64,000 bases of DNA, taken from an uncultured Oscillospiraceae bacterium. GTDB taxonomy: Bacteria > Bacillota > Clostridia > Oscillospirales > Acutalibacteraceae. Each line of letters begins with the position of its first letter. Position 1 is the first letter of the stretch. A program made the translations under genes and the position numbers. Below the pieces are notes generated by a model, which made no database searches, had not been told where the DNA came from, and saw only the letters and a program-made list of their open reading frames with translations. The stretch covers positions 21,211 through 85,210 of the forward strand of contig UQQR01000004.1 of NCBI GenBank assembly GCA_900543215.1, in the 5' to 3' direction. This document shows positions 32,859-41,396 of this stretch, piece after piece.

Positions 32859-34136
32859 TTAATCCAGGAATCCCTTATAATGACGCATCATCATCTGGGA
32901 CTCAAGATTGCGTACCGTGTCAAGCGCAACACCGACCATAATGAGTATCGAAGTTCCGCCCAAAGAAATATTTATCTTTCCGACGGTTCCGATAAGTATC
33001 GGAAGTATTGCGATGACGCTCAAGAAAAGCGCACCCATAAGGGTTATTCTTGACAGTATCTTGGAAATAAAATCGGAAGTGGATTTTCCGGGACGGATAC
33101 CCGGTATGGCACCGCCGTTTTTGCGTAAATTGTTTGCCATCTCAATCGGATTAAACTGAATGGTCGCATAGAAATACGCAAATCCTATTATCAGTAAGAA
33201 ATAAATTACCGCGTAGAAAACTCCCTGTACGCTGAAAAGCCTTAATATCTTATAGAACCAGTGGTTCTCGTTCTTCCAGAACGAAAGTATCATAGTGGGG
33301 AGCATAAGGATGCTTGACGCAAAGATTATCGGCATAACGCCTGACATATTGACCTTGATCGGAATATGTGTGTTCTGACCGCCGTACATCTTGTTTCCCA
33401 CAACACGCTTTGCGTACTGAACGGGAATTCGGCGTTCTGCCTCTGTCATCCATACTATAAATACGATAACGGCGAGGAAGAGAAGTACTATTCCCACAAC
33501 AGCTATCTGCTGATCGAGCTTCCAGTAAGCGATAAGTGCGTTAAGAGCCTGCGGACCGCGGGAAATAATACCTGCGAAAAGCAGTATCGAAATACCGTTG
33601 CCGATACCCTTGACATCTATCTGCTCGCCGAGCCACATCACAAGCGCCGAACCTGCGGTAAAGGCAAGTATGATAACAAATGCGGCAAAAATCGTCCATT
33701 TGCCGGTAACGCTCAAATAATTGCTGTTCTTAAGATAGAAGAAGTAAGCCGTACCCTGAATGAGCGCCAAGCCCATTGTAACATAACGAGTAATCTGAGC
33801 CAATTTCTTCTGTCCCTCCTCGCCCTCTTTGGAAAGTCTTTCAAGTGCGGGGATAGCAACGCAGAGAAGCTGTACTATAATGGAGGAGTTGATGTACGGA
33901 GTAACCGACATTGCGAAGATTGCACCGTATTCAAGACCGCCTCCGGTTAAAATTGAAAGATAGCTGAAAAATTCATTTGTCTGTCCCGACTCGGTAGCGG
34001 ATTTAAGCGCCGCAACATCGATGTAAGGCACCGGAATAACCGAACCGATACGGAATATCAAAATGATGAAAACGGTAAAAAGAATCTTATTACGAATTTC
34101 TTTTACTTTCCAGGCGTTTCTTAATGTTTCTAACAT
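32859..34136 (-). CDS. secY: Preprotein translocase subunit SecY
   Basis: 425-residue integral membrane channel with ten predicted helices, the pore of the Sec translocon that works with SecA (also encoded in this window). NKILFTVFIILIFRIGSVIPVP (TM1) and the motif-like segments GIGNGISILLFAGI and the cytoplasmic loop RRIPVQYAKRVVG are characteristic. It abuts rplO by one base and precedes adk, the standard spc order. Confidence 0.98.
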   Translation of the reverse strand: MLETLRNAWKVKEIRNKILFTVFIILIFRIGSVIPVPYIDVAALKSATESGQTNEFFSYLSILTGGGLEYGAIFAMSVTPYINSSIIVQLLCVAIPALERLSKEGEEGQKKLAQITRYVTMGLALIQGTAYFFYLKNSNYLSVTGKWTIFAAFVIILAFTAGSALVMWLGEQIDVKGIGNGISILLFAGIISRGPQALNALIAYWKLDQQIAVVGIVLLFLAVIVFIVWMTEAERRIPVQYAKRVVGNKMYGGQNTHIPIKVNMSGVMPIIFASSILMLPTMILSFWKNENHWFYKILRLFSVQGVFYAVIYFLLIIGFAYFYATIQFNPIEMANNLRKNGGAIPGIRPGKSTSDFISKILSRITLMGALFLSVIAILPILIGTVGKINISLGGTSILIMVGVALDTVRNLESQMMMRHYKGFLD

Positions 34137-34576
34137 CAGATCACCTCAGCCTTTCCGCCGACTGAATTGATTTTTTCAGCAGCAGATGCAGAGAAAGCGT
34201 TGAGCTTAACGGTGAGCTTCTTTGTAAGCTTTCCGTTGCCCAAAACCTTAACGGGAAGGTTAGCTTTCTTTATTATTCCTTTTTCTGCCAAAGCGGCAGC
34301 GTCTACCGTAGCGCCGTCCTCGAACACTTCAAGAGCGGAAAGGTTTATCGCTAACCATTTCTCGGCAAAAATGTTATTGAAGCCACGCTTCGGAAGTCTT
34401 CTCTGGAGCGGCATCTGACCGCCTTCGAAGCCCGGTCTCATACCGTGACCGGCACGAGCCTTCTGACCCTTGTGTCCCTTACCGGCAGTCTTGCCGTTGC
34501 CGGAACCGTGACCTCTGCCTATACGCTTCGCCTCTTTTGTAGAGCCGAAAGCCGGAGATAATTCATGCATTTTCAT
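34136..34576 (-). CDS. rplO: 50S ribosomal protein L15
   Basis: 146 residues from ATG (MKMHELSPAFG), which has AGGAGGTG upstream; a GTG three codons earlier overlaps that ribosome site. L15 is a late large-subunit assembly protein. The N-terminal Gly/Arg/Lys-rich extension (RIGRGHGSGNGKTAGKGHKG) and GFEGGQMPLQRRLPKRGF are diagnostic. Confidence 0.97.
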   Translation of the reverse strand: MKMHELSPAFGSTKEAKRIGRGHGSGNGKTAGKGHKGQKARAGHGMRPGFEGGQMPLQRRLPKRGFNNIFAEKWLAINLSALEVFEDGATVDAAALAEKGIIKKANLPVKVLGNGKLTKKLTVKLNAFSASAAEKINSVGGKAEVI

Positions 34577-34645
34577 TGTTCGCACCTCCTTGCTTAATTC
34601 GCGCGGTTAAACCGCATTTCGCAGCAAAATCTGCGAAGGATCAAA

Positions 34646-34843
34646 TTATTTTGCTTCAGATACCTCAACAAGATGAGCTATCTTATTGATTTTACCCTTG
34701 GTCTGGGCATTGTCCGGCTGGATTCTCTCATCGCCGACCTTGAAAAGACCGAGAGCGTTTGCAGTAGCTATTTGATCCTTTTGGGAACCGATAGTGCTTT
34801 TTACCAGCTTAACTTTAAGGCCGGCAGCCTTTTTTGTTGCCAT
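34646..34843 (-). CDS. rpmD: 50S ribosomal protein L30
   Basis: 65 residues. KLVKSTIGSQKDQIATANALGL is the family core, with a slightly longer acidic C-terminus (HLVEVSEAK) than the B. subtilis protein. Between rpsE and rplO; ATG follows AAGGAGGAGCAGC. Nothing unusual. Confidence 0.97.
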   Translation of the reverse strand: MATKKAAGLKVKLVKSTIGSQKDQIATANALGLFKVGDERIQPDNAQTKGKINKIAHLVEVSEAK

Positions 34844-34857
34844 AATGCTGCTCCTCC

Positions 34858-35361
34858 TTAACCTATGATTTCCTTGACAGACTTTCCGCGTACAGCCGCG
34901 ACCTCTTCAGCGCTGCGAAGCGATGCGAGACCTGCTACTGTGGCACGAACAACATTGCAAGGATTATTAGAGCGTAACGCTTTGGTACGGATGTCGGAAA
35001 TTCCGACAGTCTCAACCACGGCACGAACAGCGCCGCCGGCAATAACGCCGGTACCGGGAGCAGCCGGCTTTAAAAGAACGCGGCCTGCGCCGAATTCGCC
35101 GATTACCTCGTGCGGAATGGTAGTACCCTTAAGCGATACCTTTATAAGATTCTTTTTAGCGTCTTCAATTCCTTTGCGGATAGCGTCCGGAACTTCGCCC
35201 GCTTTACCGAGTCCGTAGCCTACGATACCGTTGCCGTCTCCTACAACAACAAGCGCCGCGAACTTCATAATGCGTCCGCCCTTGACTGTTTTGGAAACAC
35301 GGTTTATTGAAACTACACGCTCTTTTAAATCTAATGTTGATGCGTCAATATTTGTAGCCAA
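34858..35361 (-). CDS. rpsE: 30S ribosomal protein S5
   Basis: 167 residues. It helps set decoding accuracy. The double-stranded-RNA-binding N-terminal domain (about 12-80, LKERVVSINRVSKTVKGGR with FAALVVVGDGNG) and the C-terminal domain with GAGRVLLKPAAPGTGVIAGG are both present. GTxTVPSEQ-type loops are not disturbed. Between rplR and rpmD. Confidence 0.98.
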   Translation of the reverse strand: MATNIDASTLDLKERVVSINRVSKTVKGGRIMKFAALVVVGDGNGIVGYGLGKAGEVPDAIRKGIEDAKKNLIKVSLKGTTIPHEVIGEFGAGRVLLKPAAPGTGVIAGGAVRAVVETVGISDIRTKALRSNNPCNVVRATVAGLASLRSAEEVAAVRGKSVKEIIG

Positions 35362-35376
35362 AAGTATTCCTCCTTA

Positions 35377-35736
35377 TCAGAACTTAAGGCCGCCCTCGCG
35401 GGCACCTTCGGCGAGCTCCTTGACACGGCCGTGATAAATGTATCCGCCGCGGTCAAAAACAACCTCGGTGATGCCCTTTTCTGCGGCACGTTCAGCAATT
35501 AACTTTCCAACCTTGTGTGCTCCCTCTTTGTTGCCGCCGGAAACTCCGAAATCCTTCTCATTGGAAGAAGCGGCCGCGAGAGTAACACCGTTTACATCAT
35601 CGATAAGCTGGGCGTAGATGTTGCTGTTGGAGCGGAATACATCAAGGCGGGGACAAGCTGCCGTACCGCTGATTTTAGAACGGACACGGGCATGACGCTT
35701 AAGTCTTGCCTGATTGGTGTTCGGTTTTGTAACCAT
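35377..35736 (-). CDS. rplR: 50S ribosomal protein L18
   Basis: 119 residues. It binds 5S rRNA together with L5, also in this operon. ARLKRHARVRSKISGTAACP near the N-terminus and FDRGGYIYHGRVKELAEGAREG at the C-terminus are diagnostic. Between rplF and rpsE with a GGAGTGTATAAACG site. Confidence 0.98.
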   Translation of the reverse strand: MVTKPNTNQARLKRHARVRSKISGTAACPRLDVFRSNSNIYAQLIDDVNGVTLAAASSNEKDFGVSGGNKEGAHKVGKLIAERAAEKGITEVVFDRGGYIYHGRVKELAEGAREGGLKF

Positions 35737-35754
35737 CGTTTATACACTCCTTTA

Positions 35755-36303
35755 TTATTTCTTCGCACCCTTGCCGGCTTTACCTTCTTTGCGGCGGATG
35801 TGTTCGTCAGCATACTTAATGCCCTTGCCCTTATAAGGCTCCGGCGGACGCTTTTCACGAACCTCCGCAGCAAACTGACCGACCTGCTGCTTATCTGCAC
35901 CGCTGATAACGATTGAGTTAGCGGACGGTACATCGATTGTGATTCCCGGAACTTCGGGAACGATTACCTGATGGGAATAGCCTAAATTCATTACAAGATT
36001 CTTGCCTTGCTTCTGGGCACGGTAGCCTACGCCGTTTACCTCAAGAGTCTTGGAGTAACCGTTCGTAACACCCTCCACCATATTGTGGATAAGCGTACGG
36101 GTAAGTCCGTGAAGCGCGCGGTGATTCTTGTCGTCGGTCGGACGGGTAACAATTATCTCATTGCCCTCAATCGCAATGTTTATTTCGCTGTTAAAGGTGT
36201 TCTCAAGAGTACCCTTGGGTCCCTTTACAGTTACCTTGTTGCCGTCAACCTTAACATCTACACCGGCAGGAATCGTTATAGGTTTCTTTCCTATTCTTGA
36301 CAT
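35755..36303 (-). CDS. rplF: 50S ribosomal protein L6
   Basis: 182 residues. It lies near the factor-binding site of the large subunit. Two homologous RNA-binding halves are seen, with MSRIGKKPITIPAGVDV at the start and the C-terminal signature PEPYKGKGIKYADEHIRRKEGK. The order rpsH-rplF-rplR is standard. Confidence 0.98.
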   Translation of the reverse strand: MSRIGKKPITIPAGVDVKVDGNKVTVKGPKGTLENTFNSEINIAIEGNEIIVTRPTDDKNHRALHGLTRTLIHNMVEGVTNGYSKTLEVNGVGYRAQKQGKNLVMNLGYSHQVIVPEVPGITIDVPSANSIVISGADKQQVGQFAAEVREKRPPEPYKGKGIKYADEHIRRKEGKAGKGAKK

Positions 36304-36318
36304 TCCTTAAGCACCTCC

Positions 36319-36717
36319 TTACCAGACGAAAGCGAGAACTTCGCCGCCGACATTGGCTTTGCGAGCCTGCTTGTCTGTCATTATTCCCTTAGAGGTGGAA
36401 AGGATGGCAATGCCGAGGCCCTTCATAACCTTGGGCATTTCCTCTACATTTGTATAAATACGCAAGCCGGGCTTAGAAACTCTTCTTATGCCGTTTATAA
36501 CCTGCGCTTTATTCTGGCCGTACTTCAAAGTAATATGAATTACGCCCTGCTTTCCGTCGTCTTCGACCTGAAAGCCAGTTATATATCCCTCGTCAAGTAA
36601 AATCTGCGCGATGGCTTTTTTTACATTTGACGCCGGAACATCTACAGAATCATGCTTTGCGGCGGATGCGTTACGAATTCTCGTAAGCATATCCGCAATA
36701 GTATCGCTGATTTGCAT
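36319..36717 (-). CDS. rpsH: 30S ribosomal protein S8
   Basis: 132 residues. A central-domain 16S binder; in E. coli it represses the spc operon. DTIADMLTRIRNASAAKHDSV at the N-terminus and the C-terminal LSTSKGIMTDKQARKANVGG are diagnostic. I see no S8-type repressor helix copied near rplE, but did not model it. Confidence 0.98.
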   Translation of the reverse strand: MQISDTIADMLTRIRNASAAKHDSVDVPASNVKKAIAQILLDEGYITGFQVEDDGKQGVIHITLKYGQNKAQVINGIRRVSKPGLRIYTNVEEMPKVMKGLGIAILSTSKGIMTDKQARKANVGGEVLAFVW

Positions 36718-36744
36718 GCCGTCAACCTCCTTTAGCTTTGTGCC

Positions 36745-36930
36745 TTACCAACTTGCCTTCTTAACTCCCGGGATCTCGCCCTTGTAAGCAAGCTCTCTGA
36801 AGCATATACGGCAAATGCCGTACTTGCGAAGATAAGCATGGGGGCGGCCGCAGATTTTACATCTGTTGTACTCTCTCGTTGAAAACTTAGCGGGTCTTGC
36901 CTGCTTAACTTTCATTGCAGTCTTAGCCAT
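36745..36930 (-). CDS. rpsN: 30S ribosomal protein S14, zinc type
   Basis: 61 residues, the short zinc-binding S14 (rpsZ type) used by Gram-positives. Four cysteines, CKICG and CRIC, surround RPHAYLRKYG. It lies between rplE and rpsH. Only this form is seen here; a zinc-free paralogue elsewhere cannot be excluded. Confidence 0.98.
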   Translation of the reverse strand: MAKTAMKVKQARPAKFSTREYNRCKICGRPHAYLRKYGICRICFRELAYKGEIPGVKKASW

Positions 36931-36941
36931 ATTTCTTCTCC

Positions 36942-37481
36942 TTATCTCGCAAACGGAGCGCCCAAAAGTGTTAATAACTCGCGGGCCTCTTCATCTGTGT
37001 TAGCAGTAGTGACGAAGATAATATCCATACCGCGGACCTTATCTATCTTGTCATACTCGATTTCAGGGAAGATAAGCTGTTCTTTAACACCCATAGCATA
37101 GTTGCCACGGCCGTCAAAAGAGTTCGGGTTAATTCCCCTGAAGTCTCTTACTCTCGGGAGAGCGGCATTGAACAGTCTCTCGACAAATTCATACATACGC
37201 TCGCCGCGGAGTGTAACCTTTGCACCGATGGGCATACCCTCACGGAGCTTGAAGTTCGCAACCGACTTCTTAGCGCGGCAGGGAACTGCCTTCTGACCGG
37301 TGATAAGGCTTAAATCACGCAGAATAGCGTCGATGACCTTGGAATTTTCCTTGGCCTCGCCGGCGCCTACATTGATAACGATTTTTTCGAGCTTCGGAAT
37401 CTGCATGACGCTCTTGTAGCTGAATTTTGTCATCAGTGCGGGTGCGATCGAATTTTTATATTCGTTCGACAGTGTTGACAT
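36942..37481 (-). CDS. rplE: 50S ribosomal protein L5
   Basis: 179 residues. It binds 5S rRNA with L18 and contacts P-site tRNA. MQIPKLEKIVINVGAGEA and DFRGINPNSFDGRGNYAMGV are diagnostic; the C-terminus ends LLTLLGAPFAR. Between rplX and rpsN. Confidence 0.98.
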   Translation of the reverse strand: MSTLSNEYKNSIAPALMTKFSYKSVMQIPKLEKIVINVGAGEAKENSKVIDAILRDLSLITGQKAVPCRAKKSVANFKLREGMPIGAKVTLRGERMYEFVERLFNAALPRVRDFRGINPNSFDGRGNYAMGVKEQLIFPEIEYDKIDKVRGMDIIFVTTANTDEEARELLTLLGAPFAR

Positions 37482-37500
37482 GTCATGTCCTCCTTATCTC

Positions 37501-37824
37501 TTAAAAAGTCTCGCCGCATTTTTTGCATATGCGGTCTTTTTTGCCGTCTTCATAGATTTTTGTACCTACTCTGGTCGGCTTATTGCATTTCGGGCAAACA
37601 ACCTGTACCTTGCAAGCGTAAACGGCGCCGTTGGTCTCGATAATACCGGACGGGTCGCCAGCCTTTTTCGGCTTAGCATGCTTCTTTACAACGTTTATGC
37701 CTTCAACTATAACCTTACCCTCTTTGGGGCTGACCTCAAGTACCTTGCCGGTCTTCTTGCGGTCCTTTTTGTCTCCTGTAAGGAGGACTACGGTATCTCC
37801 TGTTTTAACGCGAAGCTTACTCAT
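37501..37824 (-). CDS. rplX: 50S ribosomal protein L24 with C-terminal zinc ribbon
   Basis: 107 residues. An assembly-initiator protein. The KOW domain (about 6-35, KTGDTVVLLTGDKKDRKKTGK) is followed by NVVKKHAKPKKAGDPSGI and a C-terminal CPKCNKPTRVG ... CKKCGETF pair of CxxC motifs that should hold zinc. This ribbon is common in Firmicutes and absent from the E. coli form. Confidence 0.98.
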   Translation of the reverse strand: MSKLRVKTGDTVVLLTGDKKDRKKTGKVLEVSPKEGKVIVEGINVVKKHAKPKKAGDPSGIIETNGAVYACKVQVVCPKCNKPTRVGTKIYEDGKKDRICKKCGETF

Positions 37825-37840
37825 TATTTTCTACCTCCCA

Positions 37841-38209
37841 TTAAAGCACTTCCGGAGCAAGCGACAGGATCTTTGTATAATCCTTATCACGAAGCTCACG
37901 GGCTACCGGCCCGAAAATACGTGTTCCTCTCGGGTTCTTATCATCACGGATAAGAACAGCCGCATTTTCGTCGAATCTGATGTATGTGCCGTCATCGCGG
38001 CGAAGACCTCTTGCGGAACGAACCACAACAGCCTTAACTACATCGCCCTTCTTTACGGTACCGCCCGGAGCGGCCTTTTTAACAGAAGCAACGATGACAT
38101 CGCCGATATTGGCATACCTCCTTCTGGAGCCTCCAAGAACTCGGATGCACATAATTTCCTTAGCACCCGTATTGTCGGCAACCTTGAGGTAACTCTGTTG
38201 TTGTATCAC
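37841..38209 (-). CDS. rplN: 50S ribosomal protein L14
   Basis: 122 residues. It lies at the subunit interface and binds the assembly factor RsfS. The start is GTG (MIQQQSYLKVADNTGAKE) with AAGGAGGAAAA upstream. CIRVLGGSRRRYANIGDVIV and the C-terminal ELRDKDYTKILSLAPEVL are diagnostic. Confidence 0.98.
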   Translation of the reverse strand: MIQQQSYLKVADNTGAKEIMCIRVLGGSRRRYANIGDVIVASVKKAAPGGTVKKGDVVKAVVVRSARGLRRDDGTYIRFDENAAVLIRDDKNPRGTRIFGPVARELRDKDYTKILSLAPEVL

Positions 38210-38229
38210 AGTGTTTTCCTCCTTGTAGA

Positions 38230-38487
38230 CTACTTAGCCTTTTCGATTATTTCAGCCACACGCCAGCACTTTTCCTTGGAGAGTGGTCTGGTCTCCATAA
38301 TAAGAACTCTGTCGCCAACGCCACAGGAATTATTCTCATCATGAGCTTTGAGTCTGATAGTGTTTTTGATTATCTTCTTGTAGAGCGGATGCTTTACATT
38401 ATCCTCGATAGCAACTACAACGGTCTTATCCATTTTGTCGCTTACGACTCTGCCCACTCTTGTTTTACGAAGGTTTCTTTCGCTCAT
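38230..38487 (-). CDS. rpsQ: 30S ribosomal protein S17
   Basis: 85 residues. An OB-fold 16S binder. RKTRVGRVVSDKMDKTVVVAI and HDENNSCGVGDRVLIMETRPL are the family core. Between rpmC and rplN, with AGGAAAAGCTAA upstream of ATG. Confidence 0.98.
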   Translation of the reverse strand: MSERNLRKTRVGRVVSDKMDKTVVVAIEDNVKHPLYKKIIKNTIRLKAHDENNSCGVGDRVLIMETRPLSKEKCWRVAEIIEKAK

Positions 38488-38506
38488 TTAGCTTTTCCTC
38501 CCAACT

Positions 38507-38716
38507 TTAAGCGTTTGCGCTGTCGTTCTTGATCTCGTTTTCCCGAATTATTGTCTTAACACGGGCGATATCCTTTTTAACGGCAGCTATACGCATGGGG
38601 TTATCGAGCTGATTAATGGCGAGTTGGAAACGCAGATTAAATAATTCCTCTTTAAGCTTTGTCAACTGCTCATTAAGCTCGGGCAAAGTGCTTTGTCTGA
38701 TTTCCTTTGCATTCAT
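38507..38716 (-). CDS. rpmC: 50S ribosomal protein L29
   Basis: 69 residues, two-helix coil near the exit tunnel where trigger factor and SRP dock. MNAKEIRQSTLPELNEQL and KEELFNLRFQLAINQLDNPMR are diagnostic. It abuts rplP (ATG overlaps the rplP stop by one base). Confidence 0.98.
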   Translation of the reverse strand: MNAKEIRQSTLPELNEQLTKLKEELFNLRFQLAINQLDNPMRIAAVKKDIARVKTIIRENEIKNDSANA

Positions 38717-39141
38717 TACTGCTCACCACCCATTTCCTGCTTTGTTATAAACTTGCACTTAATAGGAAGCTTGTTTGCGGCAAGACGCATAGCCTCTCGC
38801 GCCAACTCCTCGCTAACTCCGCCGATTTCAAACATTACACGGCCGGGTTTAACAACTGCTACCCAGTATTCCACGGCGCCCTTACCTGAACCCATTCGAA
38901 CCTCGGCAGGCTTCTTGGTAATCGGCTTATCCGGGAAGATTTTAATCCAAACCTGACCGCCACGCTTAATGTAACGGGTCATGGCAATACGCGCAGCCTC
39001 TATCTGATTAGAGGTGATCCACGCCGGTTCTAAGGCCTGAAGACCGAAATCGCCGTGAGTTACGGTTGTGCCGCGTGTAGCGGCGCCGGTCATTCTGCCG
39101 CGCTGAACTCTGCGGTATTTAACTCTTTTAGGCATTAACAT
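38716..39141 (-). CDS. rplP: 50S ribosomal protein L16
   Basis: 141 residues. It helps place A-site tRNA. MPKRVKYRRVQRGRMTG, then ARIAMTRYIKRGGQVWIKIFP, are diagnostic. The first ATG (reading MLMPKR) overlaps the rpsC stop (TGATG) and has AGGAGG nine bases upstream; the ATG two codons later is possible but worse spaced. Confidence 0.97.
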   Translation of the reverse strand: MLMPKRVKYRRVQRGRMTGAATRGTTVTHGDFGLQALEPAWITSNQIEAARIAMTRYIKRGGQVWIKIFPDKPITKKPAEVRMGSGKGAVEYWVAVVKPGRVMFEIGGVSEELAREAMRLAANKLPIKCKFITKQEMGGEQ

Positions 39142-39806
39142 CAGCGGGCGCCTCCTTCCTTTTTAACCTTGCGGTTATCAGCAAGAACCTCGCCTTTGTA
39201 GATCCAAACCTTTACACCGATACGACCGTATGTGGTGTTTGCCTCGGCAAAACCGTAGTCGATATCGGCACGAAGTGTCTGAAGCGGAATGGTTCCTTCA
39301 TGATACTGCTCGCTTCTTGCGATTTCAGCACCGCCCAAACGGCCTGAAACCTGAGTTTTTATACCCTTAACGCCGAGACGCATAGCTCTGCCTATTGAGA
39401 GCTTCATAGCACGGCGGAAGGAAATACGCTTTTCAAGCTGAGCCGCGATATTCTCGGCTACAAGCTGTGCGTTAGTGTCCGGATTCTTTATCTCAACAAT
39501 GTTGATGATTACCGGTTTGCCAAGCATCTGCTGGCAGGTTGCGCGGAGCTTCTCAATCTCGCTGCCGTTGCGTCCGATTACCATACCGGGCTTCGCACAG
39601 TGAATGTGAAGTCTTACACGCTTGTCGTCACGTTCGATTTCGATTTTTGCAATACCTGCTGTGAAAAGGGTTTTCTTGAGGTATTTACGGAGGTTGTAGT
39701 CCTCAACCAATGTATCGCCGAAAACGCTGTCATTGGCAAACCAACGTGAGTCCCAGTTTTTAATTACGCCTACACGGAAACCGTGGGGATTAACCTTCTG
39801 GCCCAT
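39141..39806 (-). CDS. rpsC: 30S ribosomal protein S3
   Basis: 221 residues. It forms part of the mRNA entry tunnel. MGQKVNPHGFRVGVIKNWDS, the KH domain (about 40-110, VIGRNGSEIEKL) and the C-terminal domain with GRLGGAEIARSEQYHEGTIP and YGRIGVKVWIYKGE are all present. Confidence 0.98.
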   Translation of the reverse strand: MGQKVNPHGFRVGVIKNWDSRWFANDSVFGDTLVEDYNLRKYLKKTLFTAGIAKIEIERDDKRVRLHIHCAKPGMVIGRNGSEIEKLRATCQQMLGKPVIINIVEIKNPDTNAQLVAENIAAQLEKRISFRRAMKLSIGRAMRLGVKGIKTQVSGRLGGAEIARSEQYHEGTIPLQTLRADIDYGFAEANTTYGRIGVKVWIYKGEVLADNRKVKKEGGAR

Positions 39807-39821
39807 AACTTAACCTCCTTC

Positions 39822-40160
39822 TTAAATCTCGCGTTCCTTAAGAACGATTGTAACATGGCTTGTTCTCTTTAAAATTCTGTGGGCTCTGCCGTGATCCTTC
39901 GGACGGATTCTCTTAAGAGTCGGTCCCGGACAAACAAAGCACTCAGCAACATAAAGACGCGAAACATCCATATTATGATTATTTTCTGCATTAGCCATAG
40001 CTGACGCTAAAAGCTTCTCCAAATACTCGCAAGCGGACTTAGGAGTAAATTTGAGTATAGCCATAGCTTTGTCAGCATCCTGATTGCGGATTAAATCCAA
40101 AACAATCTTCACCTTGCGGGGTGAAATACGGGCATATTTAAGTGTAGCCCTTGCTTCCAT
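39822..40160 (-). CDS. rplV: 50S ribosomal protein L22
   Basis: 112 residues. Its loop lines the exit tunnel and contributes to macrolide binding. ARISPRKVKIVLDLIRNQDAD and RIRPKDHGRAHRILKRTSH are diagnostic. The tunnel loop looks of normal length. Between rpsS and rpsC. Confidence 0.98.
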   Translation of the reverse strand: MEARATLKYARISPRKVKIVLDLIRNQDADKAMAILKFTPKSACEYLEKLLASAMANAENNHNMDVSRLYVAECFVCPGPTLKRIRPKDHGRAHRILKRTSHVTIVLKEREI

Positions 40161-40183
40161 AGTTAAACTCTCCTTTCAGCCGC

Positions 40184-40459
40184 TTACTTACCGGTGGTCT
40201 TTGAACCTGCGTGACCCTTGAATGTTCTCGTGGGCGCAAATTCACCGAGCTTGTGACCAACCATATCCTCAGTTACATAAACCGGAACGTGCTTGCGACC
40301 GTCATGTACTGCGAAGGTATGTCCGACGAAATCGGGGAATATGGTTGACGAACGGCTCCAAGTTTTGAGAACTCTCTTCTCACCGGCTTCGTTCATTTCT
40401 TTGACTCTCTTGAGCAATACAGGTTGCACATAAGGGCCTTTTTTAATGCTTCTTCCCAT
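40184..40459 (-). CDS. rpsS: 30S ribosomal protein S19
   Basis: 91 residues. It sits in the 30S head beside S13. MGRSIKKGPYVQPVLLKRV and PDFVGHTFAVHDGRKHVPVYV with HKLGEFAPTRTFKGHAG are diagnostic. Between rplB and rplV. Confidence 0.98.
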   Translation of the reverse strand: MGRSIKKGPYVQPVLLKRVKEMNEAGEKRVLKTWSRSSTIFPDFVGHTFAVHDGRKHVPVYVTEDMVGHKLGEFAPTRTFKGHAGSKTTGK

Positions 40460-40480
40460 GATTAAACTCCTTTCGTCGAA

Positions 40481-41308
40481 TTACTTACGGCGCTTTACGA
40501 TATACTTATCGGTGCGCTTATTCTTCTGACGGGTCTTATAACCGAGTGCCGGTTTACCCCACGGGGTAACAGGTCCCGGACGACCTACCGGTGACTTACC
40601 TTCACCGCCGCCGTGCGGGTGATCGCACGGGTTCATTACAGAACCGCGGACAGCAGGTCTCCAGCCCATATGACGCTTACGGCCGGCTTTACCGTAGTTA
40701 ACGTTTGCGTGCTCCGGATTGGAAACAACGCCGACGGTAGCCATACAGGTTGCCGGAACATTACGGAGCTCGCCCGACGGAAGTCGTAAGAGCGCCATGC
40801 CGTTCTCTTTAGCCATAAGCTGAGCTGTGTTACCGGCGGAACGGGCAAGCTGCGCGCCCTTGCCGGGGTAAAGCTCGATATTGTGAAGGAATGTACCTAC
40901 CGGAATATTGATAAGCGGAAGTGCGTTGCCGGGTTTAATATCGGCTTCGGGTCCGCTTACGATTACATCCCCTACCTTAAGATCCTGAGGAGCGATTATA
41001 TAACGCTTCTCGCCGTCCTCGTACTGAACGAGGGCGATGAACGCAGAACGGTTGGGATCGTACTCAAGGGTCTGAACGGTGGCGTTTACGCCGAAACGCT
41101 CTCTCTTGAAATCGATAACTCTGTACTTTCTGCGGTTTCCGCCGCCTCTGTGGCGAACGGTGATTCTGCCGTAGCTGTTGCGTCCGGCATTTTTCTTGAT
41201 AGGCTCAAGCAGGCTTCTCTCGGGGGCTACCTTTGAAAGACCGGAATAATCCATAGTGGTCATATTGCGGCGGCCCGGAGTAGTCGGCTTGTAAAATTTA
41301 ATTGCCAT
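40481..41308 (-). CDS. rplB: 50S ribosomal protein L2
   Basis: 275 residues from ATG (MAIKFYKPTTPGRR), favoured over a GTG three codons upstream because AGGAG is then correctly spaced. It is needed for subunit joining and peptidyl transfer. The conserved C-terminal histidine region NPCDHPHGGGEGKSPVGRPGP is intact. The 88-nt gap to rplW holds two hairpins. Confidence 0.97.
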   Translation of the reverse strand: MAIKFYKPTTPGRRNMTTMDYSGLSKVAPERSLLEPIKKNAGRNSYGRITVRHRGGGNRRKYRVIDFKRERFGVNATVQTLEYDPNRSAFIALVQYEDGEKRYIIAPQDLKVGDVIVSGPEADIKPGNALPLINIPVGTFLHNIELYPGKGAQLARSAGNTAQLMAKENGMALLRLPSGELRNVPATCMATVGVVSNPEHANVNYGKAGRKRHMGWRPAVRGSVMNPCDHPHGGGEGKSPVGRPGPVTPWGKPALGYKTRQKNKRTDKYIVKRRK

Positions 41309-41336
41309 TTGTTTCACTCTCCTATTTTGGCTTAGC

Positions 41337-41383
41337 GAAGTCGCGGCGCGACTTCATACATCACCGGAAATCCTTTGATTTCC
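41337..41383 (-). repeat. Two tandem hairpins in the rplW-rplB gap
   Basis: Two perfect stem-loops lie in the only sizeable gap of the S10 segment. The one nearer rplW (41366-41383) has arms GGAAATC and GATTTCC with a 4-nt loop. The one nearer rplB (41337-41355) has arms GAAGTCGC and GCGACTTC with a 3-nt loop. There is no T run after either, so simple termination is unlikely; RNA processing, attenuation or protein binding are options. Confidence 0.75.
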
Positions 41384-41396
41384 TATCGGCTGTCAC

